This document shows positions 54,800 through 64,000 of a stretch of DNA of 64,000 nucleotides, in pieces. The position numbers and the translations under genes were made by a program. Origin of the DNA: Terribacillus saccharophilus (lineage in GTDB: Bacteria > Bacillota > Bacilli > Bacillales > Amphibacillaceae); assembly GCF_002272745.1 (NCBI RefSeq), contig NZ_NPBD01000007.1, forward strand, positions 248,001 to 312,000, read 5' to 3'. Position 1 is the first letter of the stretch. Each line of letters begins with the position of its first letter. The notes under the pieces are model-generated. The model was not told the origin of the DNA. It was given only the letters and a program-made list of their open reading frames with translations, and did no database searches.

Positions 54800-56590
54800 A
54801 TGTTCAGTATTGGTGAAATCATTTTTATTTTGCTTTCTTGTGCTTTTTTCATGGCGCTGGTCGCTGTGGTATCCTACTATATGACGAAAGGGAATGTCAG
54901 TACGGCAGATGAATATTTCCTGGCAGGGCGCGGTTTGACAGGGGTGTTCATAGCAGGCTCCCTGCTGCTGACGAATCTATCGGCTGAGCAGCTGATAGGA
55001 TTAAACGGACAGAGCTTCACGAATAATATGTCGGGCATGGCCTGGGAAGTAACAGCTGGTCTTGCAGCAATCATCATGGCAATCTTCCTGCTGCCGAAGT
55101 TCCTTGGAATTGGCATTTCCACCATACCGGAATTCTTGAGCAAACGGTATGATGAGACTGTCCGGCGATTGACCGTTATTTTGTTCCTGCTCGGGTACAT
55201 GTGTGTGACGATTCCTTCCATGCTCTACTCTGGCGGTGTATCCGTCCTTCAATTATTCGATTTACCGGAACTTCTTGATATTACATATACACAGGCATTG
55301 TGGATGACAGTGTGGTTTGTCGGTATTGTTGGGGCAGTATATGCAATTTTCGGCGGCTTGAGGGCTGTAGCAGTATCTGATACGTTGAATGGAATTGGTT
55401 TGGTCATCATCGGCTTTCTCGTTCCAATACTAGGCTTTATTTTGCTTGGTAAAGGAAATATGGTAGATGGGATGAAGCACATTGTCCAGAATAGTCCCGA
55501 GAAGCTGAATGCTATCGGCAGCAGTACTGATAATGTTCCATTCTTCTCTATTTTTACAGGTATCCTTTTTGCTAACCTATTTTATTGGGCATTAAACCAA
55601 TACGTTATCCAGCGCGCTTTAGGTGCGAAAAACCTGGCAGAAGGACAAAAAGGTGTCCTATTTACGGGTTACTTGAAACTTCTAGTCCCGATATTCATGC
55701 TTATACCTGGTATCATTGCTTTCCATCTGTATGGAGATTCCATACAGAATGGAGATTTGAGCTACCCGACACTTGTCAGTGATGTTTTACCGGTATGGAT
55801 GCTCGGCTTTTTCCTGGCTGTACTATTCGGAGCTGTTCTGAGCAGCTTTAACTCTATCTTAAATAGTGTCGCTACGTTGCTGGTGCTTGATATCTATCAG
55901 CCTGTATTCGAACCAGATGCTTCTGATGAGAAATTAATTAAGGTTAGCAAGATTCTGGGCATTATCATTGCCCTCGTATCCTTCTTTGTTGCACCATTTC
56001 TCATGTACGCACCAGATGGCTTGTGGAATCTGATCCGACAGTTTACTGGATTCTTTAATATACCTATCCTTGTTATTGTATTGATGGGAATGATCTTTAA
56101 ACGCGTACCAGCTGCAGCTGCGAAAGTTGTAATTATATTTCACGTTGTCGCTTACTATATGATGGTGTGGGGCTTGCGGCAGATATTCGATTGGGATCCT
56201 GGTATCAACTATATCCACGTATACGGAATCTTGTTAGCTATCGAGGTCGTGTTCATGCTTATCATGGCAAAAATAAAACCATTGAAAGTGATCAAACCAG
56301 TCTTTTATGCGGAAAATGGGGAAGATCATCTTGTTCCTTGGAAGCACGCCATTCCTGTATCCATTACGTTGATTTTCTCGATTATCATTTTCTACGTCAT
56401 CTTCTCGCCAATCGGATTGGCTTACGAGGAAGCAGCGGTTTCGAACTGGTTCTGGCCGGTTATCGCCATACTCATTGCGGCAAACGTCGTTCTCTATATC
56501 GTATCTATTAAAACTTGGCATCAGAAGTATCATAATTATGTTGGAAAGCAAACGGAGACTGCCCGTAAAGCACGACTAAGCGGGGATTGA
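54800..56590 (+). CDS. solute:sodium symporter family transporter (SglT/YidK-like)
   Basis: A 596-residue SSS-family carrier with about 14 helices. Landmarks are SYYMTKGNVSTADEYFLAGR after TM1, GSLLLTNLSAEQLIGLNGQ, NQYVIQRALGAKN in the sodium-site region, and FGAVLSSFNSILNSVATL. These place it in the SglT/SMVT-like branch that often carries hexoses such as glucose or galactose with Na+. ATG 54800 follows AAAGGGTGATC. The cre-like site upstream fits sugar transport under catabolite control. The substrate is inferred, not shown. A good terminator follows. Confidence 0.88.
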   Translation: MFSIGEIIFILLSCAFFMALVAVVSYYMTKGNVSTADEYFLAGRGLTGVFIAGSLLLTNLSAEQLIGLNGQSFTNNMSGMAWEVTAGLAAIIMAIFLLPKFLGIGISTIPEFLSKRYDETVRRLTVILFLLGYMCVTIPSMLYSGGVSVLQLFDLPELLDITYTQALWMTVWFVGIVGAVYAIFGGLRAVAVSDTLNGIGLVIIGFLVPILGFILLGKGNMVDGMKHIVQNSPEKLNAIGSSTDNVPFFSIFTGILFANLFYWALNQYVIQRALGAKNLAEGQKGVLFTGYLKLLVPIFMLIPGIIAFHLYGDSIQNGDLSYPTLVSDVLPVWMLGFFLAVLFGAVLSSFNSILNSVATLLVLDIYQPVFEPDASDEKLIKVSKILGIIIALVSFFVAPFLMYAPDGLWNLIRQFTGFFNIPILVIVLMGMIFKRVPAAAAKVVIIFHVVAYYMMVWGLRQIFDWDPGINYIHVYGILLAIEVVFMLIMAKIKPLKVIKPVFYAENGEDHLVPWKHAIPVSITLIFSIIIFYVIFSPIGLAYEEAAVSNWFWPVIAILIAANVVLYIVSIKTWHQKYHNYVGKQTETARKARLSGD

Positions 56591-56598
56591 TAAAAGCA

Positions 56599-56628
56599 AA
56601 AAAGCCACTCAGATGAGTGGCTTTTTTA
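56599..56628 (+). terminator. intrinsic terminator of the SSS symporter
   Basis: A 12-bp stem AAAAAGCCACTC / GAGTGGCTTTTT with loop AGAT. Confidence 0.9.
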
Positions 56629-56729
56629 TTGCTACTGAGCACACAGCAGCAAATAAAACAGAAATATTTTGGGGGTATCCTGTTTGTAAGATAGTCTAAC
56701 AGAAAAACTGCATCAATGCAAAATATTTG

Positions 56730-57722
56730 TTAAGTTTTCGTAAAGTGCGTGCTATCTTGCGGATGCAATTGTTTCAAGATGCTATCGATTGTATATAAGG
56801 GGCGCTTTTTCACTTCTGCAAAAATTGTACCAATATACTCACCGATAATGCCAATGGCCATGAGTTGCAGACCTCCGAGCAGCCAGATAGAAATAATCAA
56901 GGAAGTCCAGCCGGCATCTGGCTCCCCGAATACTTTCTGCATAGCAGCATAACATGCAGCGAGCAAGCTAATAAGAAATAGGCCGAAGCCAACTGCAGCA
57001 ATGAGACGGATAGGAGCGATGCTGAAGGAGGTGATACCTTCAAATGCAAAACTGAGCATTTTTCTCAGAGGGTATTTTGTTTCTCCAGCGAGTCGCGGCT
57101 TTCGTTCATAAGTCACGATATCAGATCGAAACCCTATTTGTGGAATGATGCCCCTAAGGAATAGTTTGGATTCGTTGTAGCGACTTAGTTCTGTTAAGGC
57201 TCGGTTATTCAGCAGTCGATAGTCGGCATGATTGGAAATGAGCCGGATTCCGAGCATCTCCATTGTCCGATAGAAGAGCGAAGCAGTGTTACGCTTGAAA
57301 CCAGTATCCGATGTGCGGTCATTTCGTACGCCATACACAATTTCATAGCCTTCCAGATAACGCAGTACAAAAGTCCGGATAACAGAGATGTCGTCCTGCA
57401 AATCTGCATCCAATGTGATGACGCAATCGGAATAATCCTTCGCATGGAGCATCCCGGCAAGAAGTGCCCGCTGATGTCCTGCATTAGCTGCGAGCTTTAT
57501 TCCCGTGACGAACCGATTGGCTAGATGCTCTATTTTGATCAGCTGCCACGTATGATCTTTGCTGCCATCATCTACGAACAAGATACTGCTTGCAGGTGAT
57601 ATAAGTTGCTCCTGCATTAAGGCGGCTAGTGTCGATGAGAGCTTGGAGCAAGTATCCGTTAAAATTTCTTCTTCGTTATAACAAGGAATCACTAATGTAA
57701 GAACAGGCAAAGATGTAGTCAA
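56730..57722 (-). CDS. ykoT: GT2 polyprenyl-phosphate glycosyltransferase (YkoT/GtrB-like)
   Basis: A 330-residue GT2 enzyme. LTLVIPCYNEEE starts the GT-A domain, with LFVDDGSKDHTW and TLDADLQDD (DxD). Two helices near residues 230-300 (FGLFLISLLAACYA and LGGLQLMAIGIIGEYIGTIF) anchor it. It should load a sugar from UDP or GDP onto undecaprenyl phosphate. The start is TTG 57720-57722 with AAAGGAGGG upstream; a longer frame to 57824 lies inside the next gene. It sits 14 nt after the YkoS-like gene and behind the GGDEF/EAL gene, as in B. subtilis. Confidence 0.85.
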   Translation of the reverse strand: MTTSLPVLTLVIPCYNEEEILTDTCSKLSSTLAALMQEQLISPASSILFVDDGSKDHTWQLIKIEHLANRFVTGIKLAANAGHQRALLAGMLHAKDYSDCVITLDADLQDDISVIRTFVLRYLEGYEIVYGVRNDRTSDTGFKRNTASLFYRTMEMLGIRLISNHADYRLLNNRALTELSRYNESKLFLRGIIPQIGFRSDIVTYERKPRLAGETKYPLRKMLSFAFEGITSFSIAPIRLIAAVGFGLFLISLLAACYAAMQKVFGEPDAGWTSLIISIWLLGGLQLMAIGIIGEYIGTIFAEVKKRPLYTIDSILKQLHPQDSTHFTKT

Positions 57723-57735
57723 TGGATTCCCTCCT

Positions 57736-59430
57736 TTATGGTTGTACCCGGTATAGGTGGACTTTCCAAGCAGAGTCGGGATGCTCGAAACTTCGTTCAA
57801 AATGCAAATCATTGTCGATAGCATTTTCGATCAAAACAGAGGACAAGACGTAAGCTCCGCCCAGTTCCCGTAAAGCTTTTGCATTCAAATCAAGATCGTG
57901 GATGGTGCGATTGGAGTCTTTCCGAAAGTCATAGTGCTTTCCAAGCTCTGCCGAAAAAATATACAAGCGGCTGCCCCATTCATCGAAATAACGTGTCAGG
58001 TTCTTGCTTTTTGCCAATTCTCCAGCTATCACTTCACGGAATTGATGCTTGTAGCTCAACGGGATAATGTTGTTGTATGTATCGACAGTGTAGAAACCGT
58101 TGTATTGGGCGATTGCAGGATGCAATCCGATGCTTGCCACCTTATATGTGTCTTGTGGCTGGCCGATATAGTCACGGATTTCCTCGAATTGATCAACAGC
58201 ATAAAAGGCTTCGACAGAAGGTGTGTGCTGATGCAGACCATAAACAATTTCTTCGTTTGATAGAGCCAATATGACAAGCTGGAGACAGAGACAAGCATAC
58301 ACAAAAACTCGTATGCTGCGTTTTCCAAGCTGCCATAGCAGATAACAAGCCAACCCGAAACTAACATAAATAACGAGTGGACGAAGGAAATGAAAGCGGG
58401 CGAAATTGAATGCAGAAAGCAGATCGATATGCTCTTTCGGTATTCTCCAAATCTTATTGAACCAAAGGGCGTACCAAAAAGATAACAGCAAATTAAATCC
58501 TGTCAGGCCAAGATAAATGTTCATTGGTCTTGTACGACCTCGGCTGAAGAGAACCAGAAATAAAGCGATCACCAGCACTGGCAGGATAACGAAGGTATGG
58601 AGGGTCATTACGTGATTATGTCCCAACGTGAAATTTTTCCAGAATAAGCGGAGCGTTTGAACAAAATCCTGTCTGGAGGAAACGAATTCAACACGATGCA
58701 TCGTTTCGGAACCAGCAATCATCGTATAGACTAGCCGGTAGTCCGTTGCCAAGAAGACAGCAGTCATCCATATGATGCTTGCCAAGAATAGCAGATTCAG
58801 TCTGCGATAACGAAGCAGGTCGATCAGCCATACAATTCCCATAAGGGCAAGGAAGAAGAAGAATCCTAGAACGAAACTAGCGTATAACGGTAATAAAGTA
58901 ATAGCAGTCCAATGCACCCAATTCGCTTTTTTGGATCTGATAGATAGGAAAGCCCAAAGCGCTAAAGGGTGTCCCATGGTGCTAAGCATGCCGGACGGCC
59001 AGAATGGTGTCAGAGCGAATGCAAGTGAAACGAGAGCTGCAATCCAGTGTGCTTTAATATTCCGGATGACGTGGGTACGGAGCAGTAAATACATCCCAAG
59101 AAATGCAATCAGTCGGGTAAGCAGCTGGCTGATTGCATAGGCAGTCATTGTCGGAAACCAAGTGTGCAGCCAAACGATAAGTGTCCATTCTGTACCGAGT
59201 GCATCCCGAGGCAGCCCGCCGATAATCTGAGGGATGACTGCATGGACGCCGCCAAACATCTGCCCGCTTGCAGCAAGTACTTTATACCAGGCAAGATTGG
59301 AGTCGAGATTGTCATGGACCCGTATATGGGCATCATCTCCCAGCAGGAATAGGGGAGAGACGAAGATGAGTATCGCTGCCACGCATAGCAGGATTGCTTT
59401 TCTGTCTGCATAATTCCACAATATTCCCAC
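57736..59430 (-). CDS. ykoS: DUF6044-type membrane glycosyltransferase (YkoS-like)
   Basis: A 564-residue polytopic membrane protein with about 11-13 helices and a C-terminal extracytoplasmic domain of ~150 residues. An acidic pair after TM1 (GDDAHIRVHDNLDSN) is like the Asp residues of GT-C enzymes, which use polyprenyl-linked sugars outside the membrane. It pairs naturally with YkoT, which makes such donors. ATG 59430 follows TGGGAGGATG. No terminator separates it from the flanking genes, so all three on this strand are likely co-transcribed. The acceptor, perhaps wall polymer or exopolysaccharide, is unknown. Confidence 0.83.
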   Translation of the reverse strand: MGILWNYADRKAILLCVAAILIFVSPLFLLGDDAHIRVHDNLDSNLAWYKVLAASGQMFGGVHAVIPQIIGGLPRDALGTEWTLIVWLHTWFPTMTAYAISQLLTRLIAFLGMYLLLRTHVIRNIKAHWIAALVSLAFALTPFWPSGMLSTMGHPLALWAFLSIRSKKANWVHWTAITLLPLYASFVLGFFFFLALMGIVWLIDLLRYRRLNLLFLASIIWMTAVFLATDYRLVYTMIAGSETMHRVEFVSSRQDFVQTLRLFWKNFTLGHNHVMTLHTFVILPVLVIALFLVLFSRGRTRPMNIYLGLTGFNLLLSFWYALWFNKIWRIPKEHIDLLSAFNFARFHFLRPLVIYVSFGLACYLLWQLGKRSIRVFVYACLCLQLVILALSNEEIVYGLHQHTPSVEAFYAVDQFEEIRDYIGQPQDTYKVASIGLHPAIAQYNGFYTVDTYNNIIPLSYKHQFREVIAGELAKSKNLTRYFDEWGSRLYIFSAELGKHYDFRKDSNRTIHDLDLNAKALRELGGAYVLSSVLIENAIDNDLHFERSFEHPDSAWKVHLYRVQP

Positions 59431-59498
59431 ATCCTCCCAAAGTAATGCTGTTAGTATGCGGCAGCGGGTAAAGATATATACAAAAAATACCCGGAATG

Positions 59499-61853
59499 CT
59501 AGGCATCCGCGGGTATATGCATAATATAAGATGACTCGAAATCAGATTGAGGTAGAGGCTTGGAAAACAGATAACCTTGTACCTCTGTGCAACCAAGCCC
59601 TCGAAGTGCTTGCAGCTGTGCTTCCGTTTCGACGCCCTCAGCTATAGTATGAAGCTTCAGGTTTTCAGCCAGAGACTGGATAGTGGCAACAATTGATTGA
59701 TTATACTCGATATGTTGAATGAACGTTTGATCAATTTTTAATATGTCGACTTCGAGTTTATCCAGATAGTTCAAGGAACTATATCCTGTGCCGAAATCAT
59801 CGATGCTAATTTTAACTCCTGTTTCGCGCAATTTTTGGAGGATGGAATTTATTTTGTTTTCATTCTGCATGACAACGCGTTCTGTGATTTCCAGTTCCAG
59901 CAAGCTGCCATTCAGATTGAAATGATTCAGTTGATCTCGGAAGAAACTTGAGAAATCATCCTGCAGGAACGTAATAACAGATACGTTGATGGAAATGCAA
60001 GGAATAGTGCATTCGTCTGTTTCTTCTCGCCATTTCGATAAGCAAGCCATTACCCGCTCAATGACACTGCGCTCAATTGCGACTATTAGACCGCTTTCCT
60101 CGGCAATCGGAATGAATATATTCGGAGGAATGAAGCCGCGTTCGGGATGGTTCCAGCGCAGCAGCACTTCTGCTCCGGTTATTGTATGTGTGAAGCTGTG
60201 GAATTTTGGCTGAAAGTACAAATCAAAAGCCTGTGTTTCGATCGCTTCCTGCAGCTCATGCTCGATCTCGAACCGAAGCACCTGTTTTTCTGCCATTTCC
60301 GGCTGAAAGACAGTGTAATTATTTCCACCTTTTTCTTTCGTTTGATACATCGCAATATCAGCGTACTTATAGAGGTTATCCATGTCTTCTGCATGCTCCG
60401 GGAAGGAAGCAATACCAATACTGGCTTGCAAAACGTGCTCGTAATCCTGAAGCCGCATTGGCTGTCGGAACTGCTCGACAATGTATTGAGCGAGTCGAGT
60501 TGCGGACTCTCCGGGTACGATGAGCAGGAATTCATCTCCTCCAACCCGGTTGACTGTGCCTTTTCCATCTAAAATTCTATTCAAGCGAGCTGCTGTTTCC
60601 ACTAGGACCTTATCGCCAAAGGAATGTCCAAAAATATCATTGATTCGTTTGAACAAATCGTAATCAATTAACAGAATACTGAAGGAGGTTCCTTTGTCTG
60701 CGTATTCCTGCATCTGTTGCTGCATCAGACGGCGATTCGGCAGTTTGGTCAGATCGTCATGATAGGCAAGAAACTCAACTTGTTTGGCTGTCTCTATCGT
60801 CTGCGATATGTCCTTGATAACGAGAAAGTAACCAACAATATGATGCTTCACAATAGTAGGTATGCCAGTCACATGAACATCTATTTGTTCGCCGGAACGG
60901 CATATTTTAGTGTTCCATTGATGTGATCCGCCATTACTAAGGATATTAAGGTGATCCTGAAATATCTCCTTATCAAGGAACAGAGCTGCTGCATCCATTC
61001 TTTTGATAGCATCCTCATTAAAACCGGTCAAAAATTCACTTTCTTTATTAGCATGCAGAATCGAACCATCCTTCTCAACTGCTAATACAGCATTAGGATT
61101 GTCATTAAACAGAGATTGATAGAGCTGATGTGTCGTCACTAGTGCCCTGTTCCTATAAAGCAACGGAATAACTGTCAAGACTGTATTAGAAAATAAAACG
61201 ATAACAGTAGGTAGCATGAAATAAAGGCTATAAGACAGTGCTGATTGATAAGAAGTGAAAGCTGCAAAGATGCAATAACCTAAACCGACAATAGCAATTC
61301 CAGACATCAAACTTCCGAATAGCAACAGCGGCTTGCTCCACTTCATTTGTTCTCCATTCGTATACATATTAAGAAAACGGAATAAGGTGAATATAGTCGA
61401 TTGTGTCAACACCATCGAAGTAAGTACTTCCACTAGGTAGACATCAAGCAAATTCGGATACAAGGAAATCGGTGTTAACATATGTAATAAGTAAATCAAG
61501 GCGGCTAAAAGAAGGCTGATAAGCAAATCATGCCTGGTATTTCCTATCGGACTGCGTACGACACGCAGAATAAGAGCGCCGCTAATGGAACTTAAGAGGA
61601 AATTGACAATGAAGAAAAGCCATGTCGCTTGAGGAGCAGAGCCCGCATCAATCGATAGGGTAAACGAATATGTAGCCAGTACGGCACTTAAGCCAGTTCC
61701 TAGTGATACTAAAGTGACTTTCCATGTACTGACGGCAGTCCGCATCATATGCTGGCTTACATATAATACAAGCCTGGTGAGTACGCTTATGAGCAATACG
61801 CTAGTGATAGTGTAGAGAAGATGGATACCCGGTATATCAATGAACGGAAGCAA
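59499..61853 (-). CDS. dgcW: membrane GGDEF/EAL c-di-GMP enzyme with PAS domain (DgcW/YkoW-like)
   Basis: A 784-residue protein: about seven N-terminal helices (residues 1-235), a PAS sensor (~245-350), GGDEF (~355-520) and EAL (~535-775). The GGDEF site is intact (RVGGDEF, ~438). There is no canonical RxxD inhibitory site five residues before it. The EAL motif reads EVL (~562), while DDFGTGYSSL and EGVE are intact, so both synthesis and breakdown of c-di-GMP are possible. The start is TTG 61851-61853 with AGGAGG 7 nt before it; ATG 61937 has no site. It heads the operon with YkoS and YkoT. Confidence 0.88.
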   Translation of the reverse strand: MLPFIDIPGIHLLYTITSVLLISVLTRLVLYVSQHMMRTAVSTWKVTLVSLGTGLSAVLATYSFTLSIDAGSAPQATWLFFIVNFLLSSISGALILRVVRSPIGNTRHDLLISLLLAALIYLLHMLTPISLYPNLLDVYLVEVLTSMVLTQSTIFTLFRFLNMYTNGEQMKWSKPLLLFGSLMSGIAIVGLGYCIFAAFTSYQSALSYSLYFMLPTVIVLFSNTVLTVIPLLYRNRALVTTHQLYQSLFNDNPNAVLAVEKDGSILHANKESEFLTGFNEDAIKRMDAAALFLDKEIFQDHLNILSNGGSHQWNTKICRSGEQIDVHVTGIPTIVKHHIVGYFLVIKDISQTIETAKQVEFLAYHDDLTKLPNRRLMQQQMQEYADKGTSFSILLIDYDLFKRINDIFGHSFGDKVLVETAARLNRILDGKGTVNRVGGDEFLLIVPGESATRLAQYIVEQFRQPMRLQDYEHVLQASIGIASFPEHAEDMDNLYKYADIAMYQTKEKGGNNYTVFQPEMAEKQVLRFEIEHELQEAIETQAFDLYFQPKFHSFTHTITGAEVLLRWNHPERGFIPPNIFIPIAEESGLIVAIERSVIERVMACLSKWREETDECTIPCISINVSVITFLQDDFSSFFRDQLNHFNLNGSLLELEITERVVMQNENKINSILQKLRETGVKISIDDFGTGYSSLNYLDKLEVDILKIDQTFIQHIEYNQSIVATIQSLAENLKLHTIAEGVETEAQLQALRGLGCTEVQGYLFSKPLPQSDFESSYIMHIPADA

Positions 61854-61979
61854 CGTTTTTCCTCCTGCGAAAAAAGTAAGGATTACCTGAATTGGACAGG
61901 CATGGTAACATAAGTTTATCAGATAAAGTCGAATCATGGCGCAAAACTTTTTACTAATTGCAACTCAGGAGGCGATAGT

Positions 61980-63152
61980 ATGTATCAAACGAAAAAACTG
62001 CTGCTGCTCGGATCAGGAGAACTGGGAAAAGAGGTTGTAATCGAAGCGCAGAGGCTTGGCGTAGAGACAATTGCAGTGGACCGGTACGACGGGGCTCCGG
62101 CAATGACTGTTGCCGATCGCAGCTATGTTATTGATATGCTGGATCGTGAAAAGCTCAGACAGATAGTAGAATGGGAAAAACCAGATTTTATTGTTCCGGA
62201 GATTGAGGCAATCGCAACAGATGAATTGGTTGAATTGGAGAAGGAAGGCTATCATGTCGTACCGACTGCAAAAGCTGCACAGCTAACAATGGATCGGGAA
62301 GGCATCCGCAGATTTGCTGCTGAAACTTTGGATATTCCGACAGCTGGCTATCGTTTTGCAGATACATACGAGGAATTTCAAGAAGCGGTGGAGAAAATCG
62401 GTTTTCCTTGTGTCATCAAACCTTTGATGAGTTCATCTGGCAAAGGACAAAGTGTCTGCCGGAAACCGGAGGATATCGAGCGAAGCTGGCAAATTGCCAT
62501 GGAAGGCGGAAGAGTGCAGAAACCGCGTGTCATCGTAGAAGAATTCATTCACTTTGATGCGGAAATCACACTGCTGACAGTTCGGGCGGTGAATGGTACC
62601 TTCTTCTGCGAGCCAATTGGGCATGAACAGGAAAATGGCGACTATATCGCTTCATGGCAGCCTCTTCAGCTGACAGATTCACAGCTTGAAGAAGCACAGG
62701 AGATAGCAGAGCGTATCACAGCAGGATTAGGTGGCTACGGTTTATTTGGAGTAGAGCTCTTCCTAGCAGGGGATCAAGTATATTTCAGTGAAGTATCGCC
62801 GCGTCCGCATGACACTGGAATGGTGACGATGGTAACACAGCAACTGTCCCAATTTGCATTGCACGTGCGAGCAATATTAGGCTTGCCGATTACAGAAATC
62901 AAGCTGTTGCAGCCTGGTGCAACCAGTCCGTTAAAAGCGGACACAGCTTTGGAATCCTATCATATATCGGGTTTAAGAGAAGCACTGCAAGAGCCCCAAA
63001 CGCAGATTCGTGTCTTCCGCAAGCCATCGACAACAGTAGGCCGCAGAGTTGCAGTAGCTTTATCCACTGCTGAAACAGTGGAAGAGGCAAGAAAACACGC
63101 TGTACAGGCGAGAAATCGGCTTAAAGTGGAGGTTCAGGATGAATTATCATAA
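61980..63152 (+). CDS. purT: formate-dependent phosphoribosylglycinamide formyltransferase
   Basis: A 390-residue ATP-grasp enzyme that formylates GAR using formate and ATP in purine synthesis, as an alternative to PurN. Landmarks are [12 protein letters not shown] at the N-terminus, [11 protein letters not shown] (ATP-grasp loop), [16 protein letters not shown] and [15 protein letters not shown] with the metal ligands. ATG 61980 follows CAGGAGGCG. It is divergent from the GGDEF/EAL gene. The next small gene overlaps its end by 14 nt. I see no purine riboswitch in the 126-bp upstream space. Confidence 0.95.
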   Translation: MYQTKKLLLLGSGELGKEVVIEAQRLGVETIAVDRYDGAPAMTVADRSYVIDMLDREKLRQIVEWEKPDFIVPEIEAIATDELVELEKEGYHVVPTAKAAQLTMDREGIRRFAAETLDIPTAGYRFADTYEEFQEAVEKIGFPCVIKPLMSSSGKGQSVCRKPEDIERSWQIAMEGGRVQKPRVIVEEFIHFDAEITLLTVRAVNGTFFCEPIGHEQENGDYIASWQPLQLTDSQLEEAQEIAERITAGLGGYGLFGVELFLAGDQVYFSEVSPRPHDTGMVTMVTQQLSQFALHVRAILGLPITEIKLLQPGATSPLKADTALESYHISGLREALQEPQTQIRVFRKPSTTVGRRVAVALSTAETVEEARKHAVQARNRLKVEVQDELS

Positions 63153-63480
63153 CCTGACTTTCCGTGCCGTTACGAATACAGATAATGGAGAAACATCCAA
63201 TGAAACTACCTTTCATTATCAGCAAGAAGGGCAGATTCTTACTGCAGCTTATGCGGGAGGATCTATTCTCGAAGGTAGGCTGATTGGATTGGTGGAATCA
63301 GATGGTAAGCTTCGTTTCCGTTACCATCATATTAACGATCAATATGAGCTGCGGAGCGGGCAATGTGTCTCTATACCAGAAATTTTAGCAGATGGCAGAA
63401 TCCGTCTGCATGAACAGTGGCAATGGATGTACGATGACGAGTCGACAGGGCATTCCATTGTGGAACAAGTAGCGGAGTAA
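63139..63480 (+). CDS. small hypothetical protein of the Bacillus 'N-acetylglutamate synthase'-labelled type
   Basis: A 113-residue soluble protein with strand-rich outline: [22 protein letters not shown], then [20 protein letters not shown], and RLHEQWQW near the end. Similar short Bacillus proteins are labelled 'n-acetylglutamate synthase' in databases, but there is no GNAT acetyl-CoA motif here, so that name is doubtful. ATG 63139 overlaps purT by 14 nt and has GGAGG within purT, so translation is coupled. A strong terminator follows. A function linked to purine synthesis is only suggested by position. Confidence 0.75.
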   Translation: MNYHNLTFRAVTNTDNGETSNETTFHYQQEGQILTAAYAGGSILEGRLIGLVESDGKLRFRYHHINDQYELRSGQCVSIPEILADGRIRLHEQWQWMYDDESTGHSIVEQVAE

Positions 63481-63490
63481 TAGATTTACG

Positions 63491-63534
63491 AAAAGACGTG
63501 AAGGCAGCGAACTGCTTTCATGTCTTTTTTTTAC
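63491..63534 (+). terminator. intrinsic terminator of the purT unit
   Basis: A 17-bp stem (63491-63507 / 63512-63528, two G-T pairs) with loop CGAA and T8. Confidence 0.92.
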
Positions 63535-63646
63535 ACGTCAAACTGAACATCCCTAGATGGAACTTTTCAACAAACTGTTATTTTTTTGTAAATAGGCGTG
63601 CGAGTAAACAAGCATAAGGTATAGTGGAAGAAAAAGGAGGTTACTT

Positions 63647-64000
63647 ATGGAAAGTAAACGTTTAAGGAAGAAACCCAATCAAAACAGGGGCCTCGGTTTT
63701 TTACTGTCTTTGCCTATTTTATCTTGGGCTTTATATGACTTTGCCAATACGATCTTCTCTTCTAATATTACAACTATCTTCTTTCCATTTTATGTGACCG
63801 ATTCAATCGGTAATACTGCAGAAATGGAGCAGCTTGGAAATACACTGATTGCTTATGCGAATGCGCTAGCTAGCTTCTTTCTAGTCATCTTCTCACCATT
63901 ATTCGGTGTGTGGATCGACAAGACTGGTTATAAACAGCGATATATCATCCGGTTCGCGGCTGTTTCGATTCTGTGTACAGTTTTAATGGGGGTATTTGCA
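63647..64000 (+). CDS. MFS transporter, UMF1/Atg22-like, N-terminal part
   Basis: The frame opens at ATG 63647 with AAAGGAGG 6 nt upstream and runs off the window (118 residues seen). After a basic cytoplasmic start it reads PILSWALYDFANTIFSSNI, the characteristic first helix of the UMF1/Atg22 branch of MFS proteins. A second helix pair and the TM2-TM3 loop FGVWIDKTGYKQRYI follow. Members are efflux-type or amino-acid-related carriers; the substrate is unknown. Confidence 0.85.
   Translation, partial: MESKRLRKKPNQNRGLGFLLSLPILSWALYDFANTIFSSNITTIFFPFYVTDSIGNTAEMEQLGNTLIAYANALASFFLVIFSPLFGVWIDKTGYKQRYIIRFAAVSILCTVLMGVFA

Noticed and set aside
63139..63480. Naming the small purT partner N-acetylglutamate synthase
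   Set aside because: No acetyl-CoA-binding GNAT motif is visible, so the database-style name is not supported by the sequence.

Overview
The window looks like chromosomal DNA of a low-to-mid GC, endospore-forming Firmicute of the family Bacillaceae. Its gene orders match Bacillus subtilis loci: a ycbCDEFG-like glucarate operon, bglPH behind a LicT-type antiterminator, ganSPQA and ykoW/ykoS/ykoT. Ribosome-binding sites are strong AGGAGG types, and TTG and GTG starts are frequent. Late-sporulation promoter motifs also appear. I suspect a halotolerant genus such as Terribacillus or a relative, but the sequence alone does not prove it. I see no phage, insertion sequence, CRISPR array, rRNA or tRNA.

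Layout. 0-10.8 kb: the end of a ROK sugar kinase, then a galactose/galactan block. galK-galT-galM (Leloir pathway, minus strand) is divergent from a LacI regulator, ganS-ganP-ganQ (oligosaccharide importer) and ganA (GH42 beta-galactosidase). A near-perfect CcpA site lies before ganS. 10.9-12.4 kb: an SDR stress-type oxidoreductase and a small hypothetical gene ending in a 28-bp perfect inverted repeat. 12.7-18.8 kb: a D-glucarate catabolic operon (kdgD, ketoglutarate-semialdehyde dehydrogenase, gudP, gudD, FadR-type regulator) with a FadR-type operator and cre-like sites. 18.8-22.9 kb: a 38-residue gene, a CynX-type MFS carrier, an HSL-type esterase and a large permease. 23.0-26.7 kb: beta-glucoside PTS and 6-phospho-beta-glucosidase behind a textbook RAT/terminator switch. 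26.7-30.6 kb: potABCD polyamine importer.

31-45.5 kb is the most distinctive part. Several glycosyltransferases (GT4 and GT2) and a three-enzyme set for an N-acetylated 6-deoxy-L-hexosamine nucleotide sit with two further sugar-nucleotide epimerases/reductases and a DUF1796 protein. Interspersed are small proteins that look like spore-surface components: a beta-rich exosporium-like protein, a 61-residue Cys-rich protein and a Pro/Thr/Val-rich protein. The last two share a GGTxWGG...SP motif. Several promoters carry sigma-K-type -10 elements (CATANNNTA), so I infer a late mother-cell programme that decorates the spore surface. A 35-residue gene lies between two glycosyltransferases. A eukaryote-type HisA stands alone nearby.

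45.7-64 kb: ordinary metabolism and transport. It holds msrA plus an acetyltransferase, a HAD phosphatase plus an aldose-epimerase-like gene, a CPA1 Na+/H+ antiporter, nupC, catE with a clear promoter and operator, a hypothetical protein, an SSS symporter, a c-di-GMP GGDEF/EAL protein next to ykoS/ykoT-type envelope glycosylation genes, purT with a small partner, and the start of an Atg22/UMF1-like MFS protein.
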